This document shows positions 32,879 through 44,996 of a stretch of 64,000 bases of DNA, piece after piece. Each line of letters starts with the position of its first letter. Position 1 is the first letter of the stretch. A program made the position numbers and the translations under genes. The notes under the pieces were generated by a model. The model saw nothing but the letters and a program-made list of their open reading frames with translations. It had not been told where the DNA came from and searched no databases. This DNA is from Cryptomeria japonica (taxonomy: Eukaryota > Streptophyta > Pinopsida > Cupressales > Cupressaceae). Location of the stretch: contig NC_081411.1 of NCBI RefSeq assembly GCF_030272615.1, forward strand, positions 832,804,160 through 832,868,159, written 5' to 3'.

Positions 32879-34097
32879 TATTGGAAATATGTTGGATTTG
32901 GTTAAGTTTTGTCATTGATGTCAACATTGTATCTCGGCTGGATATGGTTCTTCTATCCCAGTTGGACCTATCAAGGTTAGACTTAGTGTCTTACTTGGTT
33001 TTGGCTGTGATTCTGATCTGGTATGATCAGATCCTTGGATTTGGTTTTGGATGGTTATTCAAGTTGGTCATTTGCTTGTCATATTCAGTTGGTTCATGAT
33101 TTGGTGCTCCGGAAGCTATCACTCATGTTATCGATTGATATTTCTTGGTATCGATTAGCTTTACCGGTTGGCAATACTTGATGATATGGTTCAGTGATTT
33201 TGGTCTGGCTTATGGAAATGATTTCTAATGTTCTGAAGGTTTTTCTTGATCATGGCCCAATTGTTTGGTGGCTTCGCATTGGCTGGCATGTTGATATAAT
33301 GGTCCTATTTGGATCTGGTTAGATATTTTGTGTTATTATACTGAGGGTTTCTACCGGTTGGTGAAACGTGTTGGTGATTGGTCTTAGCATGATTTTCGAC
33401 GGATGTAATTGTTTGGGAATTTGAATTAGGTCCATTCTACGTAATGTAAATCATAATATTGGTCAGGTGATATCGCGTGATGTAATTTTTGTGATTATGG
33501 GTTTATAGGTTTAGGGTTTAGCTGACCTTATCAATAAGGTTGATGATATGTATTTATAGGTAACTTATTCATGTAATTTGGATATGGATGGTATCAGTGA
33601 TTATGTCTGTATTATTAAAGAAAGGTTTATGTGCGAACAATGATATATCATTCAACGGAAGGTTTTAAAGGATTTGGTGTTGTAGGGCACACATATATGC
33701 TTAACCAAAACTGTATCAGGCATTAGGAGATGCTACTTCCACAGTTCATTCTTTCCAAATTGTAGTATGATTTTTTTGTAAGTCATTGAGACTTCCCTTT
33801 TGTGATGAGGAGTGTGCTCTAGGCGGTTGTCCTAATTGCAAGTGCAATCCCCATTGTAATTATTTCACATACTGCTGCAGAAGTATTATTTGATTGTGGG
33901 TAGGGTTTCCCACCATGGTTTTTCCCTTTACTGGGTTTTCCACGTCAGAAACATTGGTGTTGTGTATACTATGCTTTCATGCTTCATCTTTCATTTTGAT
34001 CTGTATAAAGTTTATAATATGCATTAACTGTTATACTTGTAAGAAAACTGATTTAGCCCCCCTCTCAGTTTTCTCTATGTATCAGAATTGTCTAACA
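32879..34097 (+). mobile_element. Copia-1 3' LTR
   Basis: Matches the 5' LTR over its length with moderate divergence (TATTGGAAATATGTTGGATT at the start; ends TTGTCTAACA). It directly follows the GATAT copy of the solo LTR and is followed by the ACAAT target duplication. Confidence 0.9.
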
Positions 34098-34102
34098 ACA
34101 AT

Positions 34103-34325
34103 ATGACCCCTAACGACACCTAAGGGGTCATATGGTGTCATTAGTGGTCATATGGTGTCCTAAGGGGTCATAGCACACCATACGACCCTTTAGGATACAA
34201 TATGACCCCTAATGACACTTAAGGGGTCATATGGTGTTGTTAGGGGTCATAGGACACCATATGACCCCTTAGGACACAATATGACCCCTAATGACACCTT
34301 AGGGGTCATATTGTGTCCTAAGGTG
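34103..34325. repeat. Right-hand remainder of the 20-bp array
   Basis: Same units as 23523-26036 (CCTAAGGGGTCATATGGTGT and reverse complement). Together with the left part it was one array before Copia-1 inserted. Confidence 0.9.
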
Positions 34326-34440
34326 GGAAGATGAACCATTATTGCAATATAAAAAATAGTGCCAATACTGCTTACAAAAATAAGTTCAGATCAGCCCCTA
34401 TGAGCGAGCATGAGGTTCAAGGATGAAAATAATAAACCAG
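34326..34440. other. Short unassigned stretch
   Basis: About 115 bp between array and pyrimidine tract; no similarity or ORF that I can support. Confidence 0.5.
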
Positions 34441-34660
34441 TATATGCTCCCCTTATCTCCCTCCCTCAACCCTTTCCTACCCCCCCCTCTCTCTCTCTCT
34501 CCCTCTCCCACTTCCCCACCTTCACTCTCGCACTCTCTCTCCCTTTCCCCTCCCCCCCCCCCCCCCTCTATCTCCCTTTCTCCCCCCCCCTCTCTCTCTC
34601 TCTCACTCTCTCACTCACTATTCCTCTCTCCATCTCCGTCAGGTATCTCTCTCACTTTTC
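34441..34660. repeat. Polypyrimidine (C/T) tract
   Basis: About 200 bp in which the plus strand is almost all C and T, with CTCTCTCT and C runs (14 C near 34555-34566). It ends about 12 bp before the Gypsy-2 LTR. Such tracts can form triplex DNA. The ORFs in it (Pro/Ser/Leu only) are artefacts. Confidence 0.9.
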
Positions 34661-34672
34661 TTACATGTTAAG

Positions 34673-36123
34673 TGTAGACGTATAAATCTGACCACCTATT
34701 TAAATAAATATTTAATATTTATTTAAGTCGCATCCCCCTATTAATTAAATCTTATTTAATTAATATTTTCATTCTCATCTATTCGATTAAATGCATTATT
34801 TGATTTATTTAATTAAATTCATCTAACCCTTTTCTAACCTTTAATTAAATAAATCACTTTATTTAATTAAATCTCCCTTTCATAATTAAATTCATCCTTG
34901 CATATAAATAAATCAAATTTATTTATAACCCCCCCCCACTTGCATTTTCCTACAAATGCATCTATTTTAGTTGAAATAAAAGATTTTGTTTTAAATTAAA
35001 ATCCTATTTCTCCCACTTGCCCCTTCCTACATTTCCCACTTGCCTTCTAATAATTGTTCTAGAACCTTTCTAATCCCAATTAATTAGCCTTAAATTCTTC
35101 TAATCATATCACATCCCTAAATTTGGGGAAGTCACTTCTCAAATTTGGAAGAAAGTCTTCTAAATGCATTAAAGACTTTATCTCTTCAACAAGTTAACTT
35201 GTTGAGTTCCCCAAATTTGTAAGGCTCTTACAAATTTGTCTCCATAGTCTCGCAAACCTTTAATGGTTAACTCAACCTTACCACATGATTAGAGACTTTC
35301 TCTCTAACTCAACCCTCATCTAACCCAAGGGTCTCGTCAAGCACTCATTGCTTTGACCCTAGTTATCTTATCAACCCTTGCACAAGATTTTACCCTTTGG
35401 GTAAAAGCTTTAATAACTAGTTAATACTAGTTAACCCTAACCAGACTCTCCTAGGGCGACCTTCATGTCTTCTCAAGCATTTAATGCCTCTTGCATATCC
35501 TCTCAAGCCACCTCTTGTTGACAATTGTCACCATTTCATTGGTGAAAATTCTAAACATGGATTGAGTAACTTTCAATCCTAGCCATTGTTAAGATTATTA
35601 AATCTTAACCATCCATTTCCCTATTTCCTCTATAAATAGAGCTCACTTTCTTCATTTTCCATATCCAAGTTTTATGCATCTACATTATAGTCTAATTATA
35701 TATCAAGCATTTTAGCCTCTCTTTGTTAGAATAACATTGTAGCATTTAGAAGCATTTCATATCATAGTATATCCATGTTAGTACACAATGTTAGGGTAGT
35801 TTGTTAATATCTTTATCATATCATTATATTCATCCTAGCTTAATATCATAGTTTGAACATATCATATAAGATCTTAGAATGCATTCATGCACATATATCA
35901 CAATATCACTCATTCTTGGAGTTGTCATTCCTCAAGTCATTTTCTCAATGATCTGAGAGAAAAACATTGGCTTTAGGGATCCTATGAGATAGATAACAAT
36001 GAGACACATCTTGGGAAGTTAACTAGTTCAAGTTAGTAAATATTTATACTCAAAAGTCTCATTGGTATGTTTGTCCTTTCATCTCAATGTTGATATTTTG
36101 ATCACCATAGATTCCATCACACA
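34673..36123 (+). mobile_element. Gypsy-2 5' LTR
   Basis: 1451 bp, starting TGTAGACGTATAAATCTGAC and ending ...CCATCACACA just before the primer-site-like string. It shares layout and blocks with the Gypsy-1 LTR: an AT-rich first third, GGGAAGTCACTTCTCAAA, ACCCAAGGGTCTCGTCA and the TATA box at 35631. The single 52-bp repeat of the relatives is not evident. The preceding 5 bp (TTAAG) would be the target duplication; the other copy is off the window. Confidence 0.85.
35631..35638 (+). promoter_or_regulatory. TATA box of Gypsy-2 LTR
   Basis: TATAAATA before GAGCTCAC, as in the other three LTRs of the family in this window. Confidence 0.75.
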
Positions 36124-36146
36124 TTTTGGGTGCCCACTATGGGGCT
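36124..36146 (+). promoter_or_regulatory. Probable primer-binding site of Gypsy-2
   Basis: TTTTGGGTGCCCACTATGGG and GGC follow the LTR end. A TTTGG...CCCAC...GGGGC string at this place is typical of plant Tat elements. The primer tRNA is not assigned. Confidence 0.65.
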
Positions 36147-38501
36147 TGTTCCCAACACTAATATCGCTTTTCTTGCGGGTTGAACACAAATATCGTGTCA
36201 AAACATCAGAATAGCACATATGAGAGTTTTTGTAGAACATCCATAGCTTACGTTACCACATACATGGTACTGTTTAGTGCATAGATACCATCTTTCAATG
36301 CATTGGATCTTCTTTTTAGCACTTATCCCTCTCTAATATTTTAGTGCCTACCAACACCAGTTTAGCGCATCCAGGTCTTAGAGAGTAGCGCATCTATTCT
36401 ATATTTTAGAGTGTAGGCATCATTTCTTAGCGCATTTGTGTCATAGTTTAGCGCATAAAGCTGATAGAGAGGAAAATTTTTGTAACAAAGCCAAATATTA
36501 TGCTTGTGAAGCCACCATCACAATTGGATTTTGGCTAACTGATTTGGTTGCAAGTTCTAACCATTTTTTTCCTGTAGGAGGAGTTAGATTAGTTTTCTTT
36601 GCTTACCTTTAAAGTTAGTAAAAATAACTCACATTTACATTTTTTACAAAATTTTGAAACAAATCTCACATTTTATTTGGAAGCTTAAAAAGAACCTCAC
36701 ATTGCTATCTTAAAAGTTTTCAAAGTTTGCAAATCGTTGTTGATTCATTTGTCGAATTTATTTTGGTTGACCAGAATATTATTTGTTCAAAGATTTTGCT
36801 ATCTTGGGATAAAAAAAACCACGTGTCTTTTGGAGCAACATCTCCAAGGTAGCTTTTAGAAAACAATTGCGATATTGGATAAAAAGAAAGCATGTATTTT
36901 GTGTTTCAAAGGTGTTAGGTATATGCTCTCCTCTTAATTGGGTAATAAAAAGGCCAAACACACCATTTTCAAGCTTTCTTTCAATTTAGAAAATAAGATA
37001 CATCCTTTAGTAGGCCTGCCCTCTCGAGAAGCCCATAAGGTTGGTGAGAGGGGAACGACCTAAGTGGGGAATGACTTTATCGCCATGTATTCTAACCCAC
37101 TATATATAAAATGTGGAGGCTAATGAAAATCCCCTCCAAGGGTTTTGCTCAGCGATTAGCCTTCCCCGAGTATCTTTAAGATACGTAAAGCCTTTGTTCT
37201 AAAGGTTGGGAAGCCTCCCGAGGGAGTTTATCACTGAAGACCAAACAAAAGCCTGATTATGAACTTTAGAACTAGAGACCTCACCGTGTCAGTTTTACCA
37301 AATATTTCTAATATCATAGTGTAAGGGTGGGGAAGAATCTACCCCCAAGACACTCACCATATATCTCCTAGGATAGCAATTCAATTGAGGAGCAATCCTC
37401 TTTGAGTTAATTTCCGAACAAAGGCAAAAAAAAGGGCACCCCCTAGGGGGTGGTAGGTTGTTTGAGCTGACAGAGTATCAAGTGTGGGCTATTGATATTT
37501 TAAATGACCCTTGAGAATAGAGAAGTCTATCTGATGTGTATTTCTTGTGAAAACCCATGAAAATAAACAAGGGTTTGAAAAGATCCTATTGAACATACAC
37601 TATCTGTTTAGCATAGACACACTGTTATTGCTTCTGTCTGTTGTGTTTTCAAAACATCTTTTAGAAGATCATCCATAAAAAACACAAGGATCATTTCAAA
37701 ACTTTTAAAAAATCATCAAACTGATAAAATCAGGATAGTTTAGTGCATTAAGCAGTCAGAATAATGCATATCAACATTAGTATAGCACGGATCAATAATT
37801 CAATAATGTATACAAGCCACACATTGGTGCTTAAGAGGATAAAGTTAGTGCATAGCCAAAAACAACATTTACAACTAAAAGAAAAAATCCAGATAGTGCT
37901 TGTGAAGATCATAATAGCGCATAAGAACATCAGTATAGCGCATTGATTCAATTAAATAGAACGTATCATTTAAATATTAGTGCTTCAACAGATAAGACTA
38001 GTGCATTACAAAACCAACATCTGCATTATCAGACAACACTAGATAGCACATTCCAGGGGCAACATAGTGCATCTTATCAACCTTTTAGCGCTTTGGAGTC
38101 ATACTTTAGCACGTAGACAGTCTGTTTTAGCACGTTACCAATATTGTCCAAAAACAGAGAGCAATCTTTCAACTTTTCAGAAATTCCATCACCAGTTTCA
38201 GATACCCTTTTGGGTTTGTTGTCAAATCCAACACAGACATAATAAATTGTATCAACACAATATCAATTAGTGGTCAAAAGTTTCAAGACAACCAATTCCA
38301 GACATCAACATACCAAGTTAGCTTTCTAAAGTTGGTCAAATCAGCTTAGTTTCCAATATCAGGAAGTTGTTATCATATCATTTGACATACTTGGTCATAT
38401 CAATAGAGGCATATCGAAACCTCTATTCGACTGAGTGGACTTAGAAATCAAAACAAAGTATTCATCCAACAAATCTCTCAATTGAAACTTTGATCACTCG
38501 C
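36147..38501. other. Gypsy-2 leader with TAGYGCAT series
   Basis: 2.35 kb, no convincing ORF. TAGCGCAT and near forms (TAGTGCAT, TAGCACAT, TAGTGCTT) recur in two groups, 36205-36460 and 37740-38130; clear copies are at 36363, 36386, 36428, 36449, 37741, 37915 and 37936, with adjacent copies about 21 bp apart. Between the groups (37010-37500) the sequence resembles the Gypsy-1 leader at 2800-3400. Confidence 0.7.
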
Positions 38502-38881
38502 ATGAACACCCTTCAGCATATCAAGAAGAAACATGTCTGAAAACTGGTTTGAAAAAGAGACAACTTAGTCCTAGAGTGCTTATCAAGAGGAGAAAGTTTC
38601 TCTACATTAATCATAAACTCTTTGTATCACATCATATTTTCCTATGTCACATGCGATTATATCTTTAAGGAAAAACCAACGAGTTTGACAAAGAGCCTTT
38701 AAGAAGTAGGGATTTTAATCAGAAATCAACATTCAACCAACATCTTAACAAAGGGGGAAATATCAATCTTGCTTTCTTTCCAAAAACTTGCATTACTTAC
38801 AACGAAGCTCGACCCAAACCACCAACTCCACCAAGAACCCTGCTAGGAGAAGAAGAATTCACTTCTTTAGAAGTATATTGA
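38502..38881 (+). pseudogene. Leader ORF of Gypsy-2, counterpart of 3524-4045
   Basis: Starts MNTLQHIKKK in one frame (38502); after a frameshift near 38530 it continues in frame +2 (from 38522) as LKTGLKKRQLSPR, LIKRRKFLYIN, FVSH, GKTNEFDKE, KTCITYNEARPKPPTP to TGA 38879-38881. One in-frame TAA lies near 38666. The protein is clearly related to that of Gypsy-1, with most codons changed at the third base. Its stop overlaps the gag ATG (TGATG), suggesting that gag was translated by re-initiation after this ORF. No known domain recognised. Confidence 0.6.
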
Positions 38882-40015
38882 TGCCCGTTGTCACTCGATC
38901 ACAGAAAAATAAAGAAAAGGATCCACAACCAGAATCAAGCATGAGTTGTAGGGAGTCTAATCCTTTTGATGAATACATGCATATGGGGGAAGAGGAGATC
39001 ACCGAGGAGCTCATCCAACAATACCAAGAAAGTGCCACCTTCCAAAAACTCATGGAAAGGCTTATAGAATCAGACAAACAAAAATACCTCCTCATGCTAA
39101 ATAGTAAAGGAGTCAAGATTCTCGAGGATTTTGACATGGATAATTCAAGGAATACCAATGAAAGAATCCCAAGAACAAAGTCAAGGACCTACACATCCAA
39201 TACTCAAAATTAAGAGCACATGGGGGGAGATGACACCCATAATCAAGACAACACCTGCGATCGAGATGATACCCAAAATCATGATAACATTAGTGAACAA
39301 GGGGATGGTCATCATCAAAGGTTCAATGAAGAAAATATTCCCTTATCCAACATCACACAACAACTCCAAGCACTCCAACGATAGATGCAGGATATGCAAA
39401 AAGGGTCCACAACAAGGTACTCTTTGGAGGACATTTGTCCTTATACTTTTGATAGAAGGTTAAACAAGGTGCCTTTCCCACCAAACTTGGATATACCAAA
39501 GTATGACAAATACAATGGTAAGAGTGATCCCCATGATCACATTAGGGAATTTTGCACTATGAGCTTCGAGTTTGCCCATAATGACACTTACATGATGAGG
39601 CTATTCCCAAGAAGTCTAGGAGGAAAAACAATGGAGTGGCTTTCAAGACTCACACCTCCTATCAAATCATTTGATGAGTTAGTGGAAAAATTCATTTTAA
39701 AGTACTCCTACAATATCCAACATGAGGTCACCATGCTAGATATATGCAATACCAAACAAAAGAATAATGAAACTTTCATGGTGTTCTTACAAATATGGAG
39801 GCACATGGTCTCAAGATACCCACGTGATGTGCCCGAGAAGGAAAAAATGGAAATTTTCATAGACAACTTAAATGACGAAATGAGTTATCAACTCAAAATG
39901 TAGTGTCTACCTACTTTCCAAAAACTAATCGAGAATGGAATTCAAGTGGAAGAAGCCTCAACTAGGAACTTTGAAGTTCTCTAAAGAGGGTGTTAGCTCA
40001 TCAAACAACACCTAT
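38881..40015 (+). pseudogene. gag: Gypsy-2 gag, 5' part
   Basis: Starts MPVVTRSQKNKEK at the TGATG overlap. An acidic N-terminus, then the gag core (39400-39900) with FPRSLGGKTMEWLSRL, DICNTKQKNNETF and IDNLNDEMSYQL, collinear with Gypsy-1. Stops at 39211 (TAA), 39382 (TAG) and 39901 (TAG); a frameshift near 39975 is needed to reach KEGVSSSNNTYN before the inserted LTR. Coding sequence resumes at 41278. Confidence 0.85.
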
Positions 40016-40191
40016 AATAATGTAGCCTCCTAAAATTGTGACACTTGCAATTTCGACTGCATTTCGGTCTTCACGATGGCGATGCAACACGCAACCTGAA
40101 TGGAGACCCCAAAACTCGCTCACGACACTGAAAACTGCATTTTTCAAGCACCCTGGCCTGAACCTCCTTGCACCCTGATGTCCCGGGAGGT

Positions 40192-40284
40192 GGGACCAGA
40201 GCGCCCAGCGCCCTGGTCCCTCAGGACTAGGGCGCCCAGTGCCCTGGTCCTCCAGGACCATGGCGCCCAGCGCCCTGGTCCCTG
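40192..40284. repeat. GC-rich hairpin repeat in the solo LTR
   Basis: Three ~30-bp units (GGACCAGAGCGCCCAGCGCC-type), the reverse complement of 506-597 with a few changes that mostly retain pairing. Confidence 0.85.
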
Positions 40285-40404
40285 GGTCCTATTTTGGGCC
40301 CGGTTTCCTAAGTGATATCGGGTCTTTTTGATTGCAATTTGGAAATATACTTCCCTGGTCGGCCTAAGGTCGGGAAAATCAGTCTATCAGCCCTAATTGA
40401 CAAG

Positions 40405-40413
40405 TATATAAAT
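40405..40413 (+). promoter_or_regulatory. TATA-like box of the solo LTR
   Basis: TATATAAAT in the context GACAAGTATATAAATGAC; the copy at 1-767 has GACAAGTATATAAACT (minus strand). Probable LTR promoter. Confidence 0.6.
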
Positions 40414-41277
40414 GACATTTTCCTCTTTCATTCGATATGATGGAAAAGGCGTGGAAACTATACTCAAGCATTCAAGCATTCCTTCAAGCAATTGATCATT
40501 TCAAGTCTCCATTCAAGGCTAAGTGTTGCATTCAAGTCAAGGATTCAACCATTGAAGAGGAGATCACTTATTACATGCTACATACTACAACATACAACAT
40601 CTAAACCTTCGCACATAAGGATACAAACATCCTTAGAACAAGGTATTAGTACTTGTTTTACATTACAGTCATTTACATTTACAGCTCTTGCTCATTTCTT
40701 GGTTAATTCCAAAACTAGGGTTTGACCTAAAGGCAAACCCCTAATCCCTAACCCCCCATCGTCTTCGCTTTTCTGTGTGTAGGTTGCAGGTACGCGGCTG
40801 AGATTGAAGATCTGGAATCCTTGTGCAGAGACGAACAGATCCCCCTTCGTTTCGCGGATTTTTCGGAGGACCGTGGCGTCGGGCGCCATCGTCCCGACAA
40901 CTTTTGCCCAAATTTGCAGGACAGCGCCGTATCGACATTTTACTGCTAATTCCAGGTCCGCAGCTTCATCCTATAACCTAAAATCAGTTTATAAGCGAAT
41001 CTTTATGACTTTCTATGCATTCTTAGCTTAATTTCCTTAATCAACATTCTTTACAAAAGAGGGTAGCCTTGCTTTCCGAACCCTTGAAACTCATTTAGCA
41101 TCCAATCTTACATCGTGTGGGATTGGATCTTATGAGTTTCAACCCCTCTTTTGAATGTAAAGTCTTCCCCCTAAGTGAAAACCCATCGAATCCTAGCGAA
41201 TCTCCCTTCTCTCTCCTCGGAGTTAGAAGAGGGGAGACCAACTAGGGTTCGACCGCGATTTTCCGCTTTACAAATAA

Positions 41278-43936
41278 TAATTACTATAACAACTCAGACA
41301 AGTCCAAATTTTGGATGAGAAATAAGAATGTTGTTAATGATGGTGTAGTGGACAACGTTAAAACAAAACAACCTGTGTTGAACCTATCTGACGTTACTCC
41401 ACCAACCAATCCTCAAAGAAATAATAATCAAAGAACCAACAATCCAGGAACAATAAATCAAGGGAACATCAACCAAGGGAATAAAAATAACAATCCAAAA
41501 CCAACACCATATCGATGAAAGTTCGCACCTTTAGGACAAAACCTTGAATCCGCATTTTGAGAGCTATTGGCAAAGAAACTCATCACATTGCCAAACATAA
41601 GGGATTTTGAGCCTCAAGTTAAACCACCATGGTGGAATGACGCACACTATTGCGAATATAATAGAAACAAAGGTCATCACACAAATGATTGCCTAAGGTT
41701 GAAGAACTCGGTTTAGGATTTGATAGATAATGGTGACATAACAATAGATGGTCATAAGACCAATGATGACCATGAAGCCTTTAAAAATCCACTTCCAAAT
41801 TATGACAAAGGTGCATCATCATTCTTGAACAACAAAGGAGCCCATATCAATCATGTATACAACAATGTTATCAATCATATATCAACATCTAACAATTAGA
41901 TTAATTTCATTACCATAAAAACAAACAAGAGCATTTCCCTATCAATGTAACTACATGAGCACAAAAATATGTCTTGAAGGGGAGCACATCTAAAGAAATA
42001 ACATCTCCAAACACTCAATACAACTTGGTGGACCAATTGAATAAGACACCTGCTTGCATATCCATATTAGAACTTCTCAAGATCTCACCTGCACACAAGG
42101 ATATTCTGGAAAAAGCTCTCGTGGACACTACAGTTCCAAATAACCTAGATGTTGACCAATTCCAAGCCATGGTGGGACATTTAACTGTACCTCACAATCT
42201 ATCATTTTTAGAGCATGATGGCATCTCTCTTAATCATCCACATAGCACTCCATTGCATATCGAAGGCCCAGTCTACAAACATCGAGTGAAAAGAGTACTA
42301 ATAGATGGAGGAGCTTGTCTAAATATTTGCACTCTAAAACTTATCTGTGCATTGGGTTTCTCAGAAATGACCATTGATCCTAAGAAAAAGATAAAAAATC
42401 AAGGCATATGATGATAAGGAGGAAAGATCATCAAAACGGCTTGTGGTATTACCCATTCAAGTAGGGCCAGTCCAGAAAGACACTCTGTGACAAGTCTTGG
42501 ACATAGACTTGTCTTAAAACATACTTTTAGGTCAACCTTGGATACATGAAATGCAAGCGGTGCCATCCACATATCATCAGTGCCTAAAATTTCCATATGA
42601 TGAACGAGAAAATACTATCACAACAAACACTAATCCTTTCCAATATTGCAATAATCATAAAGAAGTTCAGAATGTTCTTGTACCCCATAACAGGGAAGCT
42701 CCCACTTCCACATCAGCATACAACAAGGATCAACTGAAAAATCTATCTATAGATTTTGAAAAAGGTATGAAGTTAAAATACCAAGGCATGGGGGAATACT
42801 CGTTTGAGTCCTTATTGCTATCAAAGTTGCCAATTTCACCAAGGTCTCATGGACAACCATCAACTTACAAACAACAATCTTCACAACCTATCAAAAAGTT
42901 TGATGAAATGTTTATTCAAGAAGGAACACTAGTAAATGAAACAGAAGACAAAGATGTTTTAAATTGGCTCTACAAAGATGAAGAAGAAATAAGAGCAACA
43001 ACTATTAACATCACTATTCCCACATAACAGTATGGAAAGGGATTTAAAATAATGCAATGGATGGGGTATCAAGGAAAAGATCCGATTGGTAAGAGTCAAG
43101 AAGGCATCACAGAACCAATTCAACCCCATTCACAACTTACCAAAGATAAATCCAGACTTGGTTATGATCAACATATTCAACCGGTACAAAAACAAGATCA
43201 TCATCAAAACCCTTGATGGAAAAGACAGGTCACATACCAAGAGGAATCATGGCAAGAAGCATTACATCAAGAAGCTACAAAGATCCACAAAGAACAAAAA
43301 GATGAGAAATATGAAAGGCAACAAGAAGAACTTTCTATTCAAAGAGAGGAACCTTCTTATAAACAGATACACCACGTGCTAGAAATGATAGAACCTGATC
43401 AAGCTAGTACACAATCAGTCACAAAAGGAAGTGTTAGAACACAATGAGAAGATGAATCTGATCCACAACAAGATGAGCTTGCCATTCAAAGGAGGGAGAT
43501 TGTTTATGAACAAATCTAAAAAATACAAGCAAGTACAAAACCTAAATCAACACAAGCCACACAACTTGTATCCATTATCAGTGAACTCTTCGCGCCTTAC
43601 AATATTCCTATCAGATACATTGGTATAGCCCTGGACAATGATTCTAAGATAGACTCAAAATAATATGAATGGGATAATTGTTCTGATGTCATTGAGGACA
43701 TTGAGGTAGATACAATCCACACATATACACCCATACCCTATGATGGACAAAACTTAGGGGCTAGATCAGTTGAAGTTGGATCACAACATATCAATGTTTC
43801 CCGTGAGGACGATCAAGTTTCGAGCGAAATAGATTCTGAAGAGGGCATCATAATATACTTTGGCCTAAATGATGCAAATTTTGACAATGTATCTATCATG
43901 GCTCTCACTGTTGTGGACCTTAACCTGCCAAATGAT
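41278..43936 (+). pseudogene. pol: Gypsy-2 gag end, zinc knuckle, protease and G-patch
   Basis: Resumes with NNSDKSKFW, matching the Gypsy-1 gag end. A TGA at 41516 and another at 41558-41560, the latter at the same position as the Gypsy-1 TGA at 5791, precede LITLPNIRDFEPQVKPPWW and the knuckle CEYNRNKGHHTNDC. Protease (41974-42411) has VKRVLIDGGACLNIC, with an intact Asp. A frameshift near 42405 is followed by [20 protein letters not shown]. The G-patch (about 43030-43165) reads YGKGFKIMQWMGYQGKDPIG then RLGYD. Stops and frameshifts follow in the linker, which is cut by Copia-2 at 43942. Confidence 0.85.
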
Positions 43937-43941
43937 CCCTT

Positions 43942-44996
43942 TGTTAGGTCTTGGAGACAACTGAGAGGGGGGGGCTGAATCAGTTGTCAAATAAATTCAA
44001 ACCAAAAATAACTTAACCAACTTAATGCTTAATACTGGTAAACCAATTTAATATGTCGATAGACAGTTTTAACAATTAATTGCTATACCGGTAAGGATTA
44101 GTGCATGAAACAAAAAGACAAAATCATCCACAACACATAACACCAATATTTGTATGTGGAAACCCTATAAGGGGAAAAACCACGGTGGGAAACCTTACCC
44201 ACAATCAGATGATACTACTGCAGATAGTAAGTGTACATAAATGGGGTCTGCACATGCAGAAAGGCCAAGCACCTAGAACTCACTGCTCAATCACAAAATG
44301 GGAGTCACACTGACTACAATTGGATGGTTAAATCCAATAAGAATGTACTGCATAAAATAGCATCTTCATATGCTAGATTCAGCACCCATGTAGTTCTGAT
44401 TGTCTTCACAAAAACCCTCCTTCAATCTTCAAATGATGTCTATGTGTATAGCTCTTCTTATTCTCACATATACCTTCACACAATCCTTTTTCGCATTCCA
44501 CTTGATCTAAATAAGATCTTACATATATACCATAACCTAAGATCAATTTTAGTAGGTCGGCTCTACAAGATATTACAATAAAAACATTTTACAAACAATA
44601 CAATATCCGATGCAATAACCGATTCAACATGTTAGCTTAATGCATTCACAACAATAATTAATCATCTCCATAGCATGCCATGCTGATCTGGAAAAGATAA
44701 ACCTACCGTTGTAACCTAGACCTATTTACTAGTAACAACAAATATGCAAATGCTAATATGCCAATAAACAAAACTCCAAGACAAAGTGTCCAAACGATGT
44801 CTTTGACATAACCAAGTGTTTTCCATATTATTCCAAGTGTCGATGATCATTATATCTTGCCAGTGTACCAGATACTGGTGATTGTGCACGAGTCACTTGC
44901 TTGCCGGTGAATGTTGCTAATTCTCCAAAGTGCCAGAGTTGATAAGTGTTTAGTAGGTGTTGACATCAATGACAAAACCATACCAAAATACCAACA
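43942..44996 (-). mobile_element. Copia-2 3' LTR
   Basis: 1055 bp, closely similar to 57259-58318. A G-run (C-run on the minus strand) lies at its outer end, and the start TGTTGGTATTTTGGTATGG lies at 44996, directly after the polypurine tract. Confidence 0.93.

Larger units (their letters stand above)
26037..34097 (+). mobile_element. Copia-1, decayed Ty1/Copia element
   Basis: LTRs at 26037-27276 and 32879-34097 enclose gag-pol in Copia order (protease, integrase, RT, RNase H). The 5-bp target duplication ACAAT (26032-26036 and 34098-34102) is exact, and joining the flanks restores an uninterrupted array unit, which proves insertion into the array. LTR ends are TA...CA/CG rather than TG...CA. 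A solo Gypsy LTR is inserted just before its 3' LTR. Copia-2 belongs to the same lineage. Confidence 0.92.
40021..41272 (+). mobile_element. Solo LTR in Gypsy-2 gag
   Basis: 1252 bp, TGTAGCCTCC...CGCTTTACA, flanked by the exact duplication AATAA (40016-40020 and 41273-41277). Removing it with one duplication restores the Gypsy-2 gag reading frame across the junction. Inverted relative to the matching LTR at 1-767. It contains the GC-rich hairpin repeat (about 40192-40284) and a TATATAAAT string (40405-40413). No internal element sequence remains. Confidence 0.95.

Noticed and set aside
34410-34685. 91- and 82-codon Pro/Ser/Leu ORFs
   Set aside because: Simple translation of a C/T-only tract in two frames.
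40441-40640. Short gene in the solo LTR (ATGGAAAAGGCGTGG...)
   Set aside because: LTR R/U5-like sequence shared with 1-767; the frame is short and differs between the copies.
44101-44581. 70- and 116-codon ORFs in the Copia-2 LTR (also 57644-57904)
   Set aside because: They lie wholly in the LTR, antisense to the element, and appear twice only because the LTR is present twice.
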